Program-made: the position numbers and the translations under genes
Assembly (NCBI GenBank): GCA_934402395.1
Contig: CAKRTQ010000005.1
Location: forward strand, 1 to 64,000
Direction: 5' to 3'
Length of the DNA: 64,000 nucleotides
Source: an uncultured Eubacteriales bacterium
GTDB lineage: Bacteria; Bacillota; Clostridia; Oscillospirales; CAG-272
The notes under the pieces: generated by a model
The model's input: the letters and a program-made list of their open reading frames with translations, nothing else
Told to the model about the DNA's origin: nothing
Database searches by the model: none
Part shown: piece after piece, positions 15,623 through 24,255 of the stretch
How the letters are laid out: each line of letters begins with the position of its first letter
How positions within the stretch are numbered: the first letter of the stretch is position 1

Positions 15623-16643
15623 TATCATAACCGATGCGGATTTCCGCCGCCTGACAAAGGCACCCGCCCCGGGAAAATATCTGCTTTTCGGAGACGAGGA
15701 TTACCTCAAGGCGTATTCGGCGCAGTCTGTGCGGCGCACACTCTGCCCCGATGAAAGTCTGGCTCCGTTCAACTGCATTTCAATAGATCGTGCGGGGTAC
15801 TCCGCAGCGGCTCTGCGCTCGGCGCTTACTCCGCCGCCGATGTTTGTAGGCTGTAAAACCGTCAGCGTGACGCTCACCTTTGACGATTTGCGTCCGGGCG
15901 AGATAAACGAGCTGTGCGAGCTGCTTGCCGACGGAAGCCTGTTTGAATACAATTTTCTGATGATAACCGTTCCTGCGGGCGGTATAGACGCGGGCTCGCC
16001 GCGCCGCCCCTCCGCCATTATGAAAAAGCTTGCCGAGGTCGCGGTTCCGGTGAGATTCGATCCGGTCGGCGGCGCGCGCCTGCGCGAATGGATAAGCAGA
16101 CATTACGCGGCGGCGGGCGTGAGCGCAGCGCCCGCAATATGCGATCTTACATCGTCAAGATGCGGGGAAAGTATGTTTACATTGGCATCCGAGATCGATA
16201 AGGTGGCGTACTATGTGCTTGCCGACGGCAGAAGCGAGGTCAGCGCGGACGATGTGAAGCTTGTGGCGTGCGAGGGCGGCGGATACAATGCCTTTGCGTT
16301 TGCCAATGCGATACTTGAACGCAAAAGCGCGGCGGCACTTGCCGTGCTCGCCGAAATGAAGGCGCGCAGGGTGGAGCCGGTGGCGGTCATGGGCGAGCTG
16401 ATACGCGTGGTGTGCGATATGAACGCCGTGGAGAATTGCCTTGCCGCGGGAATGTCCGCATCTGCAATATGCGCGGAAACGGGATTGCGCGAATATCCCG
16501 TCAAGCTGTATTCCGAGGCGGTACGCAGACTGCCGCGCGGAGCAGTAGCTTCTTTGCTGTCCGCCGCCGCCGAAGCGGACGCCGCATTGAAATCGTCGGC
16601 GGCTGATTACCTGCCGATAGAGCGGCTGATATGTTCGATGTAG
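15606..16643 (+). CDS. holA: DNA polymerase III subunit delta
   Basis: A 345-residue clamp-loader subunit. The N-terminal AAA+-like domain begins APGKYLLFGDEDYLKAYSAQ, with FVGCKTVSVTLTFDDLRPGEINELCELLAD following; the Walker motif is lost, as in all delta subunits. The middle reads LREWISRHYAAAGVSAAPAICDLTSSRCGESMFTLASEIDKVAYY, and the C-terminal helical collar domain ends in DAALKSSAADYLPIERLICSM. Delta opens the beta clamp during loading. The ATG at 15606 was taken because it is preceded by GGGGG; ATG 15612 is equally possible. It overlaps the end of ytvI. Its last 114 bases occur again 256 bases downstream as a detached copy (16786-16899). Confidence 0.88.
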   Translation: MEMAHDIITDADFRRLTKAPAPGKYLLFGDEDYLKAYSAQSVRRTLCPDESLAPFNCISIDRAGYSAAALRSALTPPPMFVGCKTVSVTLTFDDLRPGEINELCELLADGSLFEYNFLMITVPAGGIDAGSPRRPSAIMKKLAEVAVPVRFDPVGGARLREWISRHYAAAGVSAAPAICDLTSSRCGESMFTLASEIDKVAYYVLADGRSEVSADDVKLVACEGGGYNAFAFANAILERKSAAALAVLAEMKARRVEPVAVMGELIRVVCDMNAVENCLAAGMSASAICAETGLREYPVKLYSEAVRRLPRGAVASLLSAAAEADAALKSSAADYLPIERLICSM

Positions 16644-16661
16644 AGCGGCGCGGCAGTCGGT

Positions 16662-16749
16662 AATTGCGGCTCGGCGGCTGAACACCGCCGTTTTGACTGT
16701 TTCGCGGGTGCGCTGCCGTGGACGGCGGTCAGTCAAAAACGCCGCAATT
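16662..16749 (+). repeat. Nested-stem (three-way junction) repeat, copy J1
   Basis: Outer stem AATTGCGGC / GCCGCAATT; internal hairpin CGGCGG ctgaa CACCGCCG; second internal stem GTTTTGACTG / CAGTCAAAAAC. The same plan and the blocks CTCGGCGG and CAAAAACG recur at 31131-31215 and 48794-48881. Confidence 0.75.
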
Positions 16750-16785
16750 CCGATGAAAAAAGCAACATGGGTGACGCTTACCGGA

Positions 16786-16899
16786 CTGCCGCGCGGGGCA
16801 GTAGCCGCACTTTTGGCAGCCGCCTCCGAAGCGGACGCCGCATTGAAATCGTCGGCGGCTGATTACCTGCCGATAGAGCGGCTGATATGTTCGATGTGA
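16786..16899 (+). pseudogene. Detached duplicate of the 3' end of holA
   Basis: The bases repeat holA positions 16530-16643. The last about 70 bases are identical up to the stop (TGA instead of TAG), while the first 40 differ at several sites yet keep LPRGAVA-LL-AA-EADA in frame. The frame is open from about 16693 (68 residues), but the upstream part has no homology to holA, so this is read as a non-functional fragment. It is separated from the intact gene by repeat J1. Confidence 0.8.
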
Positions 16900-17186
16900 T
16901 CCTTATCCGGATCCTCCGGACGATGCGGCGGATGTACCCGCGCGGGGGAAGCAGCCGGACAGGTTTTTCCACAGCCCTTTTTGAACAGATCGGGACTTGC
17001 CACCCCTTTTTTTCTCAAAATAACGGAAAAATCCGAGTTAGGCACAGAGTTTTCCACAGGATGGGGAAAACTTTTACCCTCAGCACGTGGAAAACATAAG
17101 GCTGTAAGTATCGGATGCGGCAATGACGGCACTGTCGATCTTCGGTGCTGCACGCGTGCGGTTAATAATTCAATGAGGTTATCAAG
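16900..17186 (+). other. Gene-free stretch with three near-DnaA-box sequences
   Basis: TTTTCCACA at 16965-16973 and 17050-17058 and its inverse (CGTGGAAAA, one change) at 17087-17095 each differ from the DnaA consensus TTATCCACA by one or two bases. No gene, clear promoter or strong terminator was seen. An origin is unlikely because dnaA, dnaN or AT-rich repeats are absent; a regulatory DnaA cluster is conceivable. Confidence 0.35.
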
Positions 17187-17870
17187 ATGACACAAACGCA
17201 AAAAATGTCACGCCGTAAAACGGCTGCCGTGATCGCCGGTGCCGGCGTTGCCGCGCTTCTGATCGCGCTTCTGCTCATTCTTGCGATACATAAAATGACG
17301 CGCGTCCATTACGCTGCCGACTTCGGTTTTGAAGATGTAAAAAGTACATCCGATGCCGACGGTGACGGCGTTGACGATTATACCGACATAAAAAACGGCG
17401 CATTGGATTATATCGCCACCGCGCCGGTGTACGGCAGCAAATATTATTCCGGCGGTTATCCCGACGACGGAATGGGCGTGTGCACGGATGTTATTTGGAA
17501 TGCCTTCCGTGCGGCCGGGTATGACCTCAAGGCGATGGTCGACCGCGACATTGCGGAAAATCCCGATGCATACCCGGATATAGAAAAACCCGACCCAAAC
17601 ATCGACTTCCGCCGGGTGCGAAATCTCAGGATCTTCTTTGAGCGTCACGCAGAGGTGCTCACCACCGAGTTCCGCGATCCGGCTGACTGGCAGCCGGGCG
17701 ATATCGTTGTGTTCGACCCGAGCCATATAGGGATATGCTCGGACAAGCGCAACTTCCGCGGTGTGCCGTATCTCATCCATCACGGGAATATTGAGGACGG
17801 GGCGGTCGAAGCCGACGATATGCGCTGGCTCAAGGTGGCGGGTCATTACCGCTGGACACCGGCTTCGTGA
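17187..17870 (+). CDS. DUF1287 domain protein, membrane-anchored, NlpC/P60-like fold
   Basis: A 227-residue protein with a basic N-terminus and one membrane helix (about residues 13-36), then a DUF1287 domain outside. The hallmark is YYSGGYPDDGMGVCTDVIWN, with the probable nucleophile Cys near residue 98, followed by AAGYDLKAMVDRDI. The WQPGDIVVFDPSHIGICSD block near residue 170 supplies the His. The family is related to cysteine peptidases acting on cell-wall amides, but its activity is uncharacterised. The stretch DADGDGVDDYTDIKNGALDY before the core looks like a calcium-binding, dockerin-like loop. GAGGT lies nine bases before ATG 17187. A palindromic terminator follows. Confidence 0.85.
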   Translation: MTQTQKMSRRKTAAVIAGAGVAALLIALLLILAIHKMTRVHYAADFGFEDVKSTSDADGDGVDDYTDIKNGALDYIATAPVYGSKYYSGGYPDDGMGVCTDVIWNAFRAAGYDLKAMVDRDIAENPDAYPDIEKPDPNIDFRRVRNLRIFFERHAEVLTTEFRDPADWQPGDIVVFDPSHIGICSDKRNFRGVPYLIHHGNIEDGAVEADDMRWLKVAGHYRWTPAS

Positions 17871-17880
17871 TATTAAATAT

Positions 17881-17925
17881 AATGGGGCGTTGAAAAACTC
17901 ATTTTGAGTTTTTCAACGCCCCATT
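17881..17925. terminator. Palindromic terminator after the DUF1287 gene
   Basis: Arms AATGGGGCGTTGAAAAACTC and complement. The core GAAAAACTCA/TGAGTTTTTC matches the other hairpins of this family, and the outer GGGGCG/CGCCCC differs in a compensated way. Confidence 0.82.
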
Positions 17926-17993
17926 GGAATCTGCTGACGAGATCGGGAAAGGTGCGGCGAGAAGCCTGATTTATATTTTTTTCACAAAAAGCG

Positions 17994-18022
17994 TTGACAT
18001 GCGCAGCTTTTTTATGTATAAT
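17994..18022 (+). promoter_or_regulatory. Consensus promoter of the secreted repeat protein gene
   Basis: TTGACA (17994-17999), 17 bases, TATAAT (18017-18022). A small inverted repeat GGATCA tgatt TTGATCC follows in the leader. Confidence 0.85.
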
Positions 18023-18098
18023 GTTTTCAGGATCATGATTTTGATCCGCTGAAAGGCAGATGCTTTCGCTTCACTTTACCATTGAAGGGAGAACCAAC

Positions 18099-20018
18099 AT
18101 GAAAAAGATCCTGAAAGCCACCCTGTGCCTGGCACTTGCCGTTGTCATGGGCATTTCCGCTCCGATGCTTACGGCTCTCATTCAAAATCACTCCGTCCGC
18201 GAGCTGCCGGACGGACTGGAAGCCGCCTACCTGCCCGAGGAGGAAGACGACTATTCCGGTCTTGCCGCAGACCCGCAGACATTCAGCTTTGACCTCGGCG
18301 CGTCCGTGCGCGGGACGTCGTTGGCGTATTCGTCATCCGGATACACCACGCACACGTCAAAGGGCACAAAACTTGCCTTGGTCAAGGACAAGACCGTAAA
18401 CGGAATAAAATGCTCCGGAATGCAGGGAATGAATGTGGGCACGACCTATATTTATACCGCAAAGATAGAAAGCAAGAATGATTCCGCCGTGGCTATCTAC
18501 CGTACCCATGCCGAAAAAGGTACGCAGGTCGTGATGTCATACTATTCGAGTCTGACGGCAACAAAGCCGTCCACCTGCACTACGCTGGCGCACGCAAACG
18601 AGCTTACCGTTGTGACAAGGACCGAAAACGGCAAAAGCGTGAATTATATGTACGCCATCACCTGCGGCAAAAACGGCACCCCGAGTCTTGCCAGACTGAA
18701 GATCGACGGCACAAAGCTGTACTTTACCGGCTATTTTCAGTTCATGAGCACCAAAAACAACAAGATCTACGGCGGCGGTGTGCGCGGTGTGCGTCATGCA
18801 AACGGATACTTCTATTTCCTTGTCAAATCCGGAATGAGCTTTTACTCCTGCCGCATTCCAGACGGTGCGAACGGCGGTACCAAAAACAACGCGACCGCTG
18901 TGACCTGCTACCGTTTGTTTGACATAGATACGCGCAATGCCATGTTTGTTTCAAGCTCAAAGCAGGTATCGCGTATAGAGGGGATCGAAAACTGGATCAA
19001 TCAGGGCTTCGGCTACAGTTCTGACCAGAAGGCGATATATGTTCCGATATTCAACGGCAAAAACGACAATGTTATTCTAATCTATGACGTTTCCGATTAT
19101 GTGACGCCGGAAAGGCTTGATTCCAAGACCGAAACGCGCAAGCCGCTCTTCCCGTCGGTCGAGACGCTGCGTATAACCGATAAGTCGCTTGATCTGTTTG
19201 AAATCGAGTCGTGCGGGTTCCGCACGGGGCAGGGCACCACGGGCGACAGACGTATGTATTTCAATACCAACGCTTCGGGAAATCAGGATGCCGTGTGGCG
19301 TATAGACAGCTTCAAGCGCAAAAATACCGCGCCGACGCCGATGACAGACAGCAACAGCATAACCTACACCGTTTTGTATGAAGCGAATTACAAAGATCCG
19401 ACCGGCAGCACGGAAAGGACATATCACATAAAGGGCATATCGCTGCGCCTCCGCGCCAACGGATTCACAAGAAAGGGATACTCATTTATAGGTTGGACGC
19501 TCAAACGCAAGTTGGACGGCAAGTGGCTCTATTTCACTGCCGACGGAAGCGCAAAGTGGTATCTAAAGGGCACACAGCCCGCCAAGGCGCGTCTTGCGGT
19601 ATATGAAGACGGCAGAAAGGTCTCAGCGCTTACCGGCGTGAACGGAGACACCGTGACCTGCTATGCGCAGTGGCGTCCCAATGCTACCGGAACCAAGAGC
19701 TATTACATCGCCTACGATGCAAACGGCGGCAAGGGAAGCATGGCGGATACCAAGGTCGTGTACGGAACGTCCACGGCGATACGCACAAATACGTTTACGC
19801 GCGAGGGCTACACCTTTGGCGGCTGGAATGCGTACCGTATGTCGGACAACAGCTGGATATACACCAACAACTCAACAGGCGCAGATAAGTGGATACCGGT
19901 GGGCGAATCTACCGCAGGATATACGCTCAAGGTGTACCGCGACGGCTGCAAGGTCGCCAAAACCTCATCGACAGACCGCGATATGGTGACATTCTACGCT
20001 GTCTGGAGGGCAAATTAA
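18099..20018 (+). CDS. Secreted protein with propeller-like N-terminal region and two Flg_new/InlB-type repeats
   Basis: A 639-residue protein with signal peptide MKKILKATLCLALAVVMGIS ending near the AP/LTA region. Residues 60-420 hold repeated beta strands with YMYAITCGKNG, GYFYFLVKSG and QKAIYVPIFNGKNDNVILIYDVSD, and read like a divergent propeller; no known family was recognised. Residues about 440-639 hold two modules of the Flg_new/InlB B-repeat type: GFTRKGYSFIGWTLKRKLDGKWLY ... VTCYAQWRP and YDANGGKGSMADTKVVYG ... FTREGYTFGGWNAY ... VTFYAVWRAN. There is no anchor motif at the C-terminus. ATG 18099 has GAAGGGAG ahead; an earlier ATG at 18060 lacks support. It is monocistronic, bounded by promoter 17994 and hairpin 20089. 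Confidence 0.8.
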   Translation: MKKILKATLCLALAVVMGISAPMLTALIQNHSVRELPDGLEAAYLPEEEDDYSGLAADPQTFSFDLGASVRGTSLAYSSSGYTTHTSKGTKLALVKDKTVNGIKCSGMQGMNVGTTYIYTAKIESKNDSAVAIYRTHAEKGTQVVMSYYSSLTATKPSTCTTLAHANELTVVTRTENGKSVNYMYAITCGKNGTPSLARLKIDGTKLYFTGYFQFMSTKNNKIYGGGVRGVRHANGYFYFLVKSGMSFYSCRIPDGANGGTKNNATAVTCYRLFDIDTRNAMFVSSSKQVSRIEGIENWINQGFGYSSDQKAIYVPIFNGKNDNVILIYDVSDYVTPERLDSKTETRKPLFPSVETLRITDKSLDLFEIESCGFRTGQGTTGDRRMYFNTNASGNQDAVWRIDSFKRKNTAPTPMTDSNSITYTVLYEANYKDPTGSTERTYHIKGISLRLRANGFTRKGYSFIGWTLKRKLDGKWLYFTADGSAKWYLKGTQPAKARLAVYEDGRKVSALTGVNGDTVTCYAQWRPNATGTKSYYIAYDANGGKGSMADTKVVYGTSTAIRTNTFTREGYTFGGWNAYRMSDNSWIYTNNSTGADKWIPVGESTAGYTLKVYRDGCKVAKTSSTDRDMVTFYAVWRAN

Positions 20019-20088
20019 AAAGAGAAGGCGCCGTCCTTAAAAAAACGAAGGAAATTTAAGGCTGTGCGTATGATAGAATAATATAAAA

Positions 20089-20127
20089 GGTGCTGTTAAA
20101 AACTCATTTTGAGTTTTTAACAGCACC
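20089..20127. terminator. Palindromic terminator after the secreted repeat protein gene
   Basis: GGTGCTGTTAAAAACTCA, loop, TGAGTTTTTAACAGCACC. Same core as 1775-1815, 17881-17925 and 31087-31122 with a different outer arm. Confidence 0.82.
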
Positions 20128-20154
20128 CTGTTTTGCTTCTGCGCCCGGACACAG

Positions 20155-20325
20155 CAGTCCGGCGGCAGGAAGATACAAATCTGCTTTTTTCTGTTCTTTG
20201 GTTTAGCCGTGCGGCGGCACGGCTAAACGCGGCGGGGAAACAAGACTACAAGCGTATTATAACTTTATTCCCCGCCTATTCTCGGGGTGTGAAGATAAGG
20301 CTCTGAACAAACGTCACTCGGGTCT
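20155..20325 (+). repeat. Composite intergenic repeat, long form (copy L2)
   Basis: Head CAGTCCGGCGGCAGGAAGAT (first bases diverged), hairpin GTTTAGCCGTGC/GCACGGCTAAAC, hairpin GGCGGGGAA ... TTCCCCGCC, closing CTCGGGGTGTGAAG ... GTCACTCGGG. It is joined to S2 by AAGAAAA, as S1 is to L1. Confidence 0.85.
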
Positions 20326-20332
20326 AAGAAAA

Positions 20333-20430
20333 TGTTCTGATGTAACTATCCGGCGGCAGAAAGATAAGGATCTGATGTCCTTCATTCTCGGGGTGTGAAG
20401 ATAAGGTTCTGCGCAAACGTCACCCGAGTA
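20333..20430 (+). repeat. Composite intergenic repeat, short form (copy S2)
   Basis: TGTTCTGATGTAACTATCCG head, TGATGTCCTTCATTCTCGGG middle, GCAAACGTCACCCGAG end. Its final bases overlap the last codons and stop (20420-20422) of the ABC exporter gene on the other strand. Confidence 0.8.
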
Positions 20431-22276
20431 TAGAAAGAGCGTCTTTTTCGTATTGGCGGGTGTAGAGGGAGTGGTAGTAGCCACGGCGGTGCATGAGCTC
20501 GCTGTGACGACCCTGCTCAACTATCTTGCCGTCCTTGACAACTATGATCACATCGGCGTCACGAACAGTGGAGAGACGGTGCGCGATAATGAAGGAAGTG
20601 CGCCCGGCGGTAACGGTGCCTATGGCGTTCTGGATTATCTGCTCTGTTATGGTGTCGACCGAGGACGTTGCCTCGTCAAGAACAAGAATGCGGGGGTCAG
20701 AGATTATCGCACGCGCAAATGAAAGGAGCTGTTTTTCGCCTGTCGAAAGAAGATCGCCGCCCTCGCCGACCTCGCTGTCAAGCCCGCGGTCCATGCGAGC
20801 CACGACCGCATCGGCGGAAACTATGCGGAGTGCGGCGTTTATTTCATCGTCGGTGGCATCCGGTTTGCCGTAGCGCAGATTGTCGCGCACAGTGCCGGAA
20901 AACAGATGCGGGGATTGAAGAACATAGCCTATATTTGAGTGGAGCCAGAGCTGCGAGCGTTCGCGCGCATCGCGCCCGTCAATGAGAACGGCGCCGTCGG
21001 TGGGTTCGTAAAAACGGCAGACCAGATTGACAAGAGTTGATTTTCCCGCACCGGTCTCGCCGACAATGGCAACGCGCGTTCCCTGCGGGACCTTGAGGGA
21101 AAAATGCTCAAGAACCGTCTCGTCGCCGTCAGGATATCTGAAGGTGACGTCGCGGAACTCAATGTCGCCGTGAAGAGGCTCCCAGTTTTCGCGATGCGGA
21201 TCGAAGGTGTCGCCGTACTTTGCAATGACCTCGGGCGTGTCGGTCACATCTGAATCGGTCTCAAGCAGACGCGTGATGCGTTCGATGTTGACCTGCGTGT
21301 TTATGAGGCTGGAAAATGCATCGATGAGCCAGAGCAGGGGATCCATAAGTCCCTGCGCATAGGACATGAACGCGGAGAGAGTGCCGACCTCCATTGCCTG
21401 TTCAAGAGTGATAAGACCGCCGCGCCAGAGAACGATAGCCAGCGCAACATAGGAGAAGAAGGAAACAGAGGAGAAGAGAAGCCCGCGGAAACGCGATGCG
21501 TTTACCGAGGTTTTTTTCATTTTGCGGGTGTCGGATTCAAATTCCGATACCATTTTGTCTTCGACCACAAGGGTCTTGATGGTTTTTGCGCCGGTGATGC
21601 CCTCGTTGTAGTCGCCGGAGATGCGCGAGTTCAGCTCGCGTATGGCGCGGTTGAGAGCGGTCAGCTTGTTGAGGGAAAACGCTATCAGCAGCGCGGCAAC
21701 GGGAACTATCGCTATTACAGCCAGAGCCAGCTTCCAGTTGATGCGAAGCATTACAAATATCGCGCCGACGATGTAGGAAACGTTCCATATCGCGTCCATG
21801 AACGACCACGATACAAGCTCGCCGATGCGGGAGGTGTCGCTCATTATGCGCGAGTGGACGTAGCCTACGCTGTTCTGGTTGAAGTAGGAGAAGGAAAGCG
21901 TCTGAAGATGGTCAAAGCCCGCCTGCCTGAGATCGTGGCTTACGCCGCATTCAACGCGCGAACCGGTAAAGGTCGTGATGAAGTTGGCTATTATCTGTAC
22001 GGCAAGGGTGGCAAGATAAAGTCCTATAAACCAGGGCAGCGTGTCGATAATGCCGGTGACAATGTAATTGTCGATGGCGTAGCGCTGAAAAAGAGGTATC
22101 ACAATGTCCACAGCACTGCCGACCATGCCGAGCAGCGCCATAGTGAGCAGCTTGTAACGGTAGGGCTTTATGAAGGGGATCATTTTTCCGATGCCGAACC
22201 AGGGCAGGCGGACAAAGTTTTCGCTTTTTTTCTTTTTATTATCGCGGGGATCCTTTTTGATTTCGCCGGTGCTCAT
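20420..22276 (-). CDS. ABC exporter half-transporter (membrane and ATPase domains), second subunit
   Basis: A 618-residue type IV exporter half. Six membrane helices lie in residues 30-330, beginning KPYRYKLLTMALLGMVGSAVDIVIPLFQRYAIDNYIV. The nucleotide-binding domain (residues 370-600) has Walker A GETGAGKST, signature LSTGEKQLLSFARAI (STGEK variant of SGGQ), Walker B ILVLDEATSSVDT with the catalytic Glu present, and switch His in IIAHRLSTV. With the partner gene 22273-24132, which has a degenerate Walker B, this is a heterodimeric exporter of the BmrCD/LmrCD/TM287-288 type, for drugs or lipophilic or peptide compounds; the substrate is unknown. ATG 22276 overlaps the upstream stop by four bases. 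The last codons lie in repeat S2. Confidence 0.92.
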   Translation of the reverse strand: MSTGEIKKDPRDNKKKKSENFVRLPWFGIGKMIPFIKPYRYKLLTMALLGMVGSAVDIVIPLFQRYAIDNYIVTGIIDTLPWFIGLYLATLAVQIIANFITTFTGSRVECGVSHDLRQAGFDHLQTLSFSYFNQNSVGYVHSRIMSDTSRIGELVSWSFMDAIWNVSYIVGAIFVMLRINWKLALAVIAIVPVAALLIAFSLNKLTALNRAIRELNSRISGDYNEGITGAKTIKTLVVEDKMVSEFESDTRKMKKTSVNASRFRGLLFSSVSFFSYVALAIVLWRGGLITLEQAMEVGTLSAFMSYAQGLMDPLLWLIDAFSSLINTQVNIERITRLLETDSDVTDTPEVIAKYGDTFDPHRENWEPLHGDIEFRDVTFRYPDGDETVLEHFSLKVPQGTRVAIVGETGAGKSTLVNLVCRFYEPTDGAVLIDGRDARERSQLWLHSNIGYVLQSPHLFSGTVRDNLRYGKPDATDDEINAALRIVSADAVVARMDRGLDSEVGEGGDLLSTGEKQLLSFARAIISDPRILVLDEATSSVDTITEQIIQNAIGTVTAGRTSFIIAHRLSTVRDADVIIVVKDGKIVEQGRHSELMHRRGYYHSLYTRQYEKDALSILG

Positions 22277-24132
22277 GCGTCTGCCTCCTCTCCGTCGGGA
22301 TCCGACATCTGAATGTCGTAAATGCGGCGGTAAATTCCGCCTTCGAGCTTCATAAGCTCATCGTGTGTGCCCTCTTCGACGATCTTTCCGTGTTCGAGCA
22401 CGATTATTTTGTCCGCACTCATAAGAGTTGCGGTGCGGTGGGAAATGAGAAATACCGTGGAGCTGCCGAGCTTGTCCGAGAGTGCCGCGCGTATTTTTGC
22501 GTCGGTCTCGGCATCGACTGCCGAAAGGGAATCGTCAAATACCATGATGGGGGCTTTTTCGGTGAGCATACGGGCTATTGCCGTGCGCTGCTTCTGACCG
22601 CCGGAAAGTGTGACGCCGCGTTCACCCACAAATGTGTCGTAGCCTTCGGTGAAGCCGGAAACGGTCTCGTCAAGGCAGGCAACGCGCGCGGCATCGCGTA
22701 TCTCTTCCATGCCCGCACCCGGGCTGGCTATTGCAATGTTGTCTGCGATCGAACGCGAGAAGAGGTATGGTTCCTGAAGCACTATGCCTATGTTGCGGCG
22801 CAGGTATGACGCGCGTATGTCGGCAATGTCAACGCCGCCGATGGTGATTTTTCCTCCGCTGCCGTCGGCGGGAAGCTCGTAAAGCCGGTCAAGCAGGTGC
22901 ACAAGCGTGGATTTTCCCGATCCGGTGCCGCCGAGAATACCGAGGGTCGTTCCTTTTCTGACCGTGAGGGAAATATGGGAGAGCAGCTCGGGGCAGCCGT
23001 CGTAGGCAAAGCTTACATCGTCAAAAACAATGTCGCCGTGCATATCCGGCTCGCAAGCGTCGGGACGGTCGTGTTCCGGCTCCGAATTCATGATGTAGCC
23101 GAGTCGGTCAATGGCTATGCCTGCTTTGCTCATTTCCGATATCATGCGTCCGAGGCGGCGCACCGGCCAGGTGAGCATAGAGTTGTATGTAACGAATGCA
23201 ATAAAGGAACCGGCGGTCAGTCTGCCGTCAAGGCACGCAAGCACGCCGAGAACGATTATGAGCATTACCTGAAGTCCGGAAATAAAGTCTCCCATGCCCC
23301 AGAATGCCGACATATATTTGGAGAGCTTCACCCAGAGTCCTTCGTATTTGTCATTCTGAGCGCGAAAACGCTCGCGCTCGTATTTTTCGCGTCCGAAGGC
23401 GCGTACGACCCGCACGCCGGTGAGATTTTCCTGAGCTATTGCGGAGAGCGTGCCCTCAGCCTCATCGCAGTCCTTGAAGCCGGAGCCTATGCGCCTGCCG
23501 AAAACGGCGGAGTAGACGAGTATCACCGGCAGGGAAAGCGTAGCGGCAAGCGCCAGGCGGGTATCCATGCTGTACATGACGATGAGAGAGACCGTGACCT
23601 GTATCACGATACGGATGATGGATATGAGCTGCTCCGAGAGGAAGTTCTTTACCATATCGACATCCGATGTGCAGCGTTGGATTATGTCGCCGGTCTTGTT
23701 TTTCATGTGCCACGAAAAGGGAAGCGACTGGATCTTTTCGTATAGCATATTGCGCATATGCTCAACAAGCGTTTCCGATGCTTTGGTGTTGAGAATGCGC
23801 TGGAGATACCTGAATATCGCGGCAAAAAACGCAACGACGATTATCACGGCGGCTACCGTCCAGAGATGCGTGCGTATCGCATCTGCGCCTCCGAGCATAT
23901 CGACTATTGCCTGCACGTACGCCGGGGTACTGCTTTCCTCCTGACGGAGAACCGTGTCAACGGTAAAGCGTATGAGCTGGGGATTGAGCATATCCGCCCC
24001 TGTCACACCGAGCGAAACGATTATGCCGGCGAGAAAAAGCAGCTTCGATCCTCGTAAAAACTCAAGCATCAGCCGTCGGTTCGAACGTTTCTGTTCCTTT
24101 GTGGCCTTGTCTTTTATTTTTTTATCTTTCAT
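22273..24132 (-). CDS. ABC exporter half-transporter, first subunit, degenerate catalytic site
   Basis: A 619-residue partner of the 20420 gene. The basic cytoplasmic N-terminus (KDKKIKDKATKEQKRSNRR) is followed by six helices and by a nucleotide-binding domain with Walker A GGTGSGKST, canonical signature LSGGQKQRTAIARM, Walker B IMVFDDSLSAVDAETD and LISHRTATL. Asp replaces the catalytic Glu after Walker B. Together with the variant signature in the partner, this gives one consensus and one degenerate ATP site, the rule in heterodimeric exporters. ATG 24132 was chosen; the frame is open 20 codons upstream but those overlap the promoter at 24164-24192. It is the first gene of a two-gene operon. 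Confidence 0.92.
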   Translation of the reverse strand: MKDKKIKDKATKEQKRSNRRLMLEFLRGSKLLFLAGIIVSLGVTGADMLNPQLIRFTVDTVLRQEESSTPAYVQAIVDMLGGADAIRTHLWTVAAVIIVVAFFAAIFRYLQRILNTKASETLVEHMRNMLYEKIQSLPFSWHMKNKTGDIIQRCTSDVDMVKNFLSEQLISIIRIVIQVTVSLIVMYSMDTRLALAATLSLPVILVYSAVFGRRIGSGFKDCDEAEGTLSAIAQENLTGVRVVRAFGREKYERERFRAQNDKYEGLWVKLSKYMSAFWGMGDFISGLQVMLIIVLGVLACLDGRLTAGSFIAFVTYNSMLTWPVRRLGRMISEMSKAGIAIDRLGYIMNSEPEHDRPDACEPDMHGDIVFDDVSFAYDGCPELLSHISLTVRKGTTLGILGGTGSGKSTLVHLLDRLYELPADGSGGKITIGGVDIADIRASYLRRNIGIVLQEPYLFSRSIADNIAIASPGAGMEEIRDAARVACLDETVSGFTEGYDTFVGERGVTLSGGQKQRTAIARMLTEKAPIMVFDDSLSAVDAETDAKIRAALSDKLGSSTVFLISHRTATLMSADKIIVLEHGKIVEEGTHDELMKLEGGIYRRIYDIQMSDPDGEEADA

Positions 24133-24163
24133 GATCCACCCTGAAGAATAGTTATGTCCGACT

Positions 24164-24192
24164 ATTATAGCATAATAAAATATCAATGTCAA
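24164..24192 (-). promoter_or_regulatory. Promoter of the heterodimeric ABC exporter operon
   Basis: Minus strand TTGACA (24187-24192), 17 bases, TATAAT (24164-24169), about 25 bases before the ATG, so the leader is very short. Confidence 0.83.
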
Positions 24193-24255
24193 CCCGACTA
24201 AACCGGAGGTTTAGAGGGGTGCGAAAATATTTCCGTAAAAAGAGCGCGGGACGTC

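Noticed and set aside
16693..16899. Real small gene of 68 residues
   Set aside because: Its second half copies the holA end and the first half lies in repeat J1; no RBS or homology supports it.
16965..17095. Chromosomal origin
   Set aside because: There is no dnaA, dnaN, AT-rich unwinding element or dense perfect DnaA boxes.
20314..20520. Small minus-strand ORF of 68 residues
   Set aside because: Its residues are translated from repeats L2 and S2 plus the antisense end of the ABC gene.
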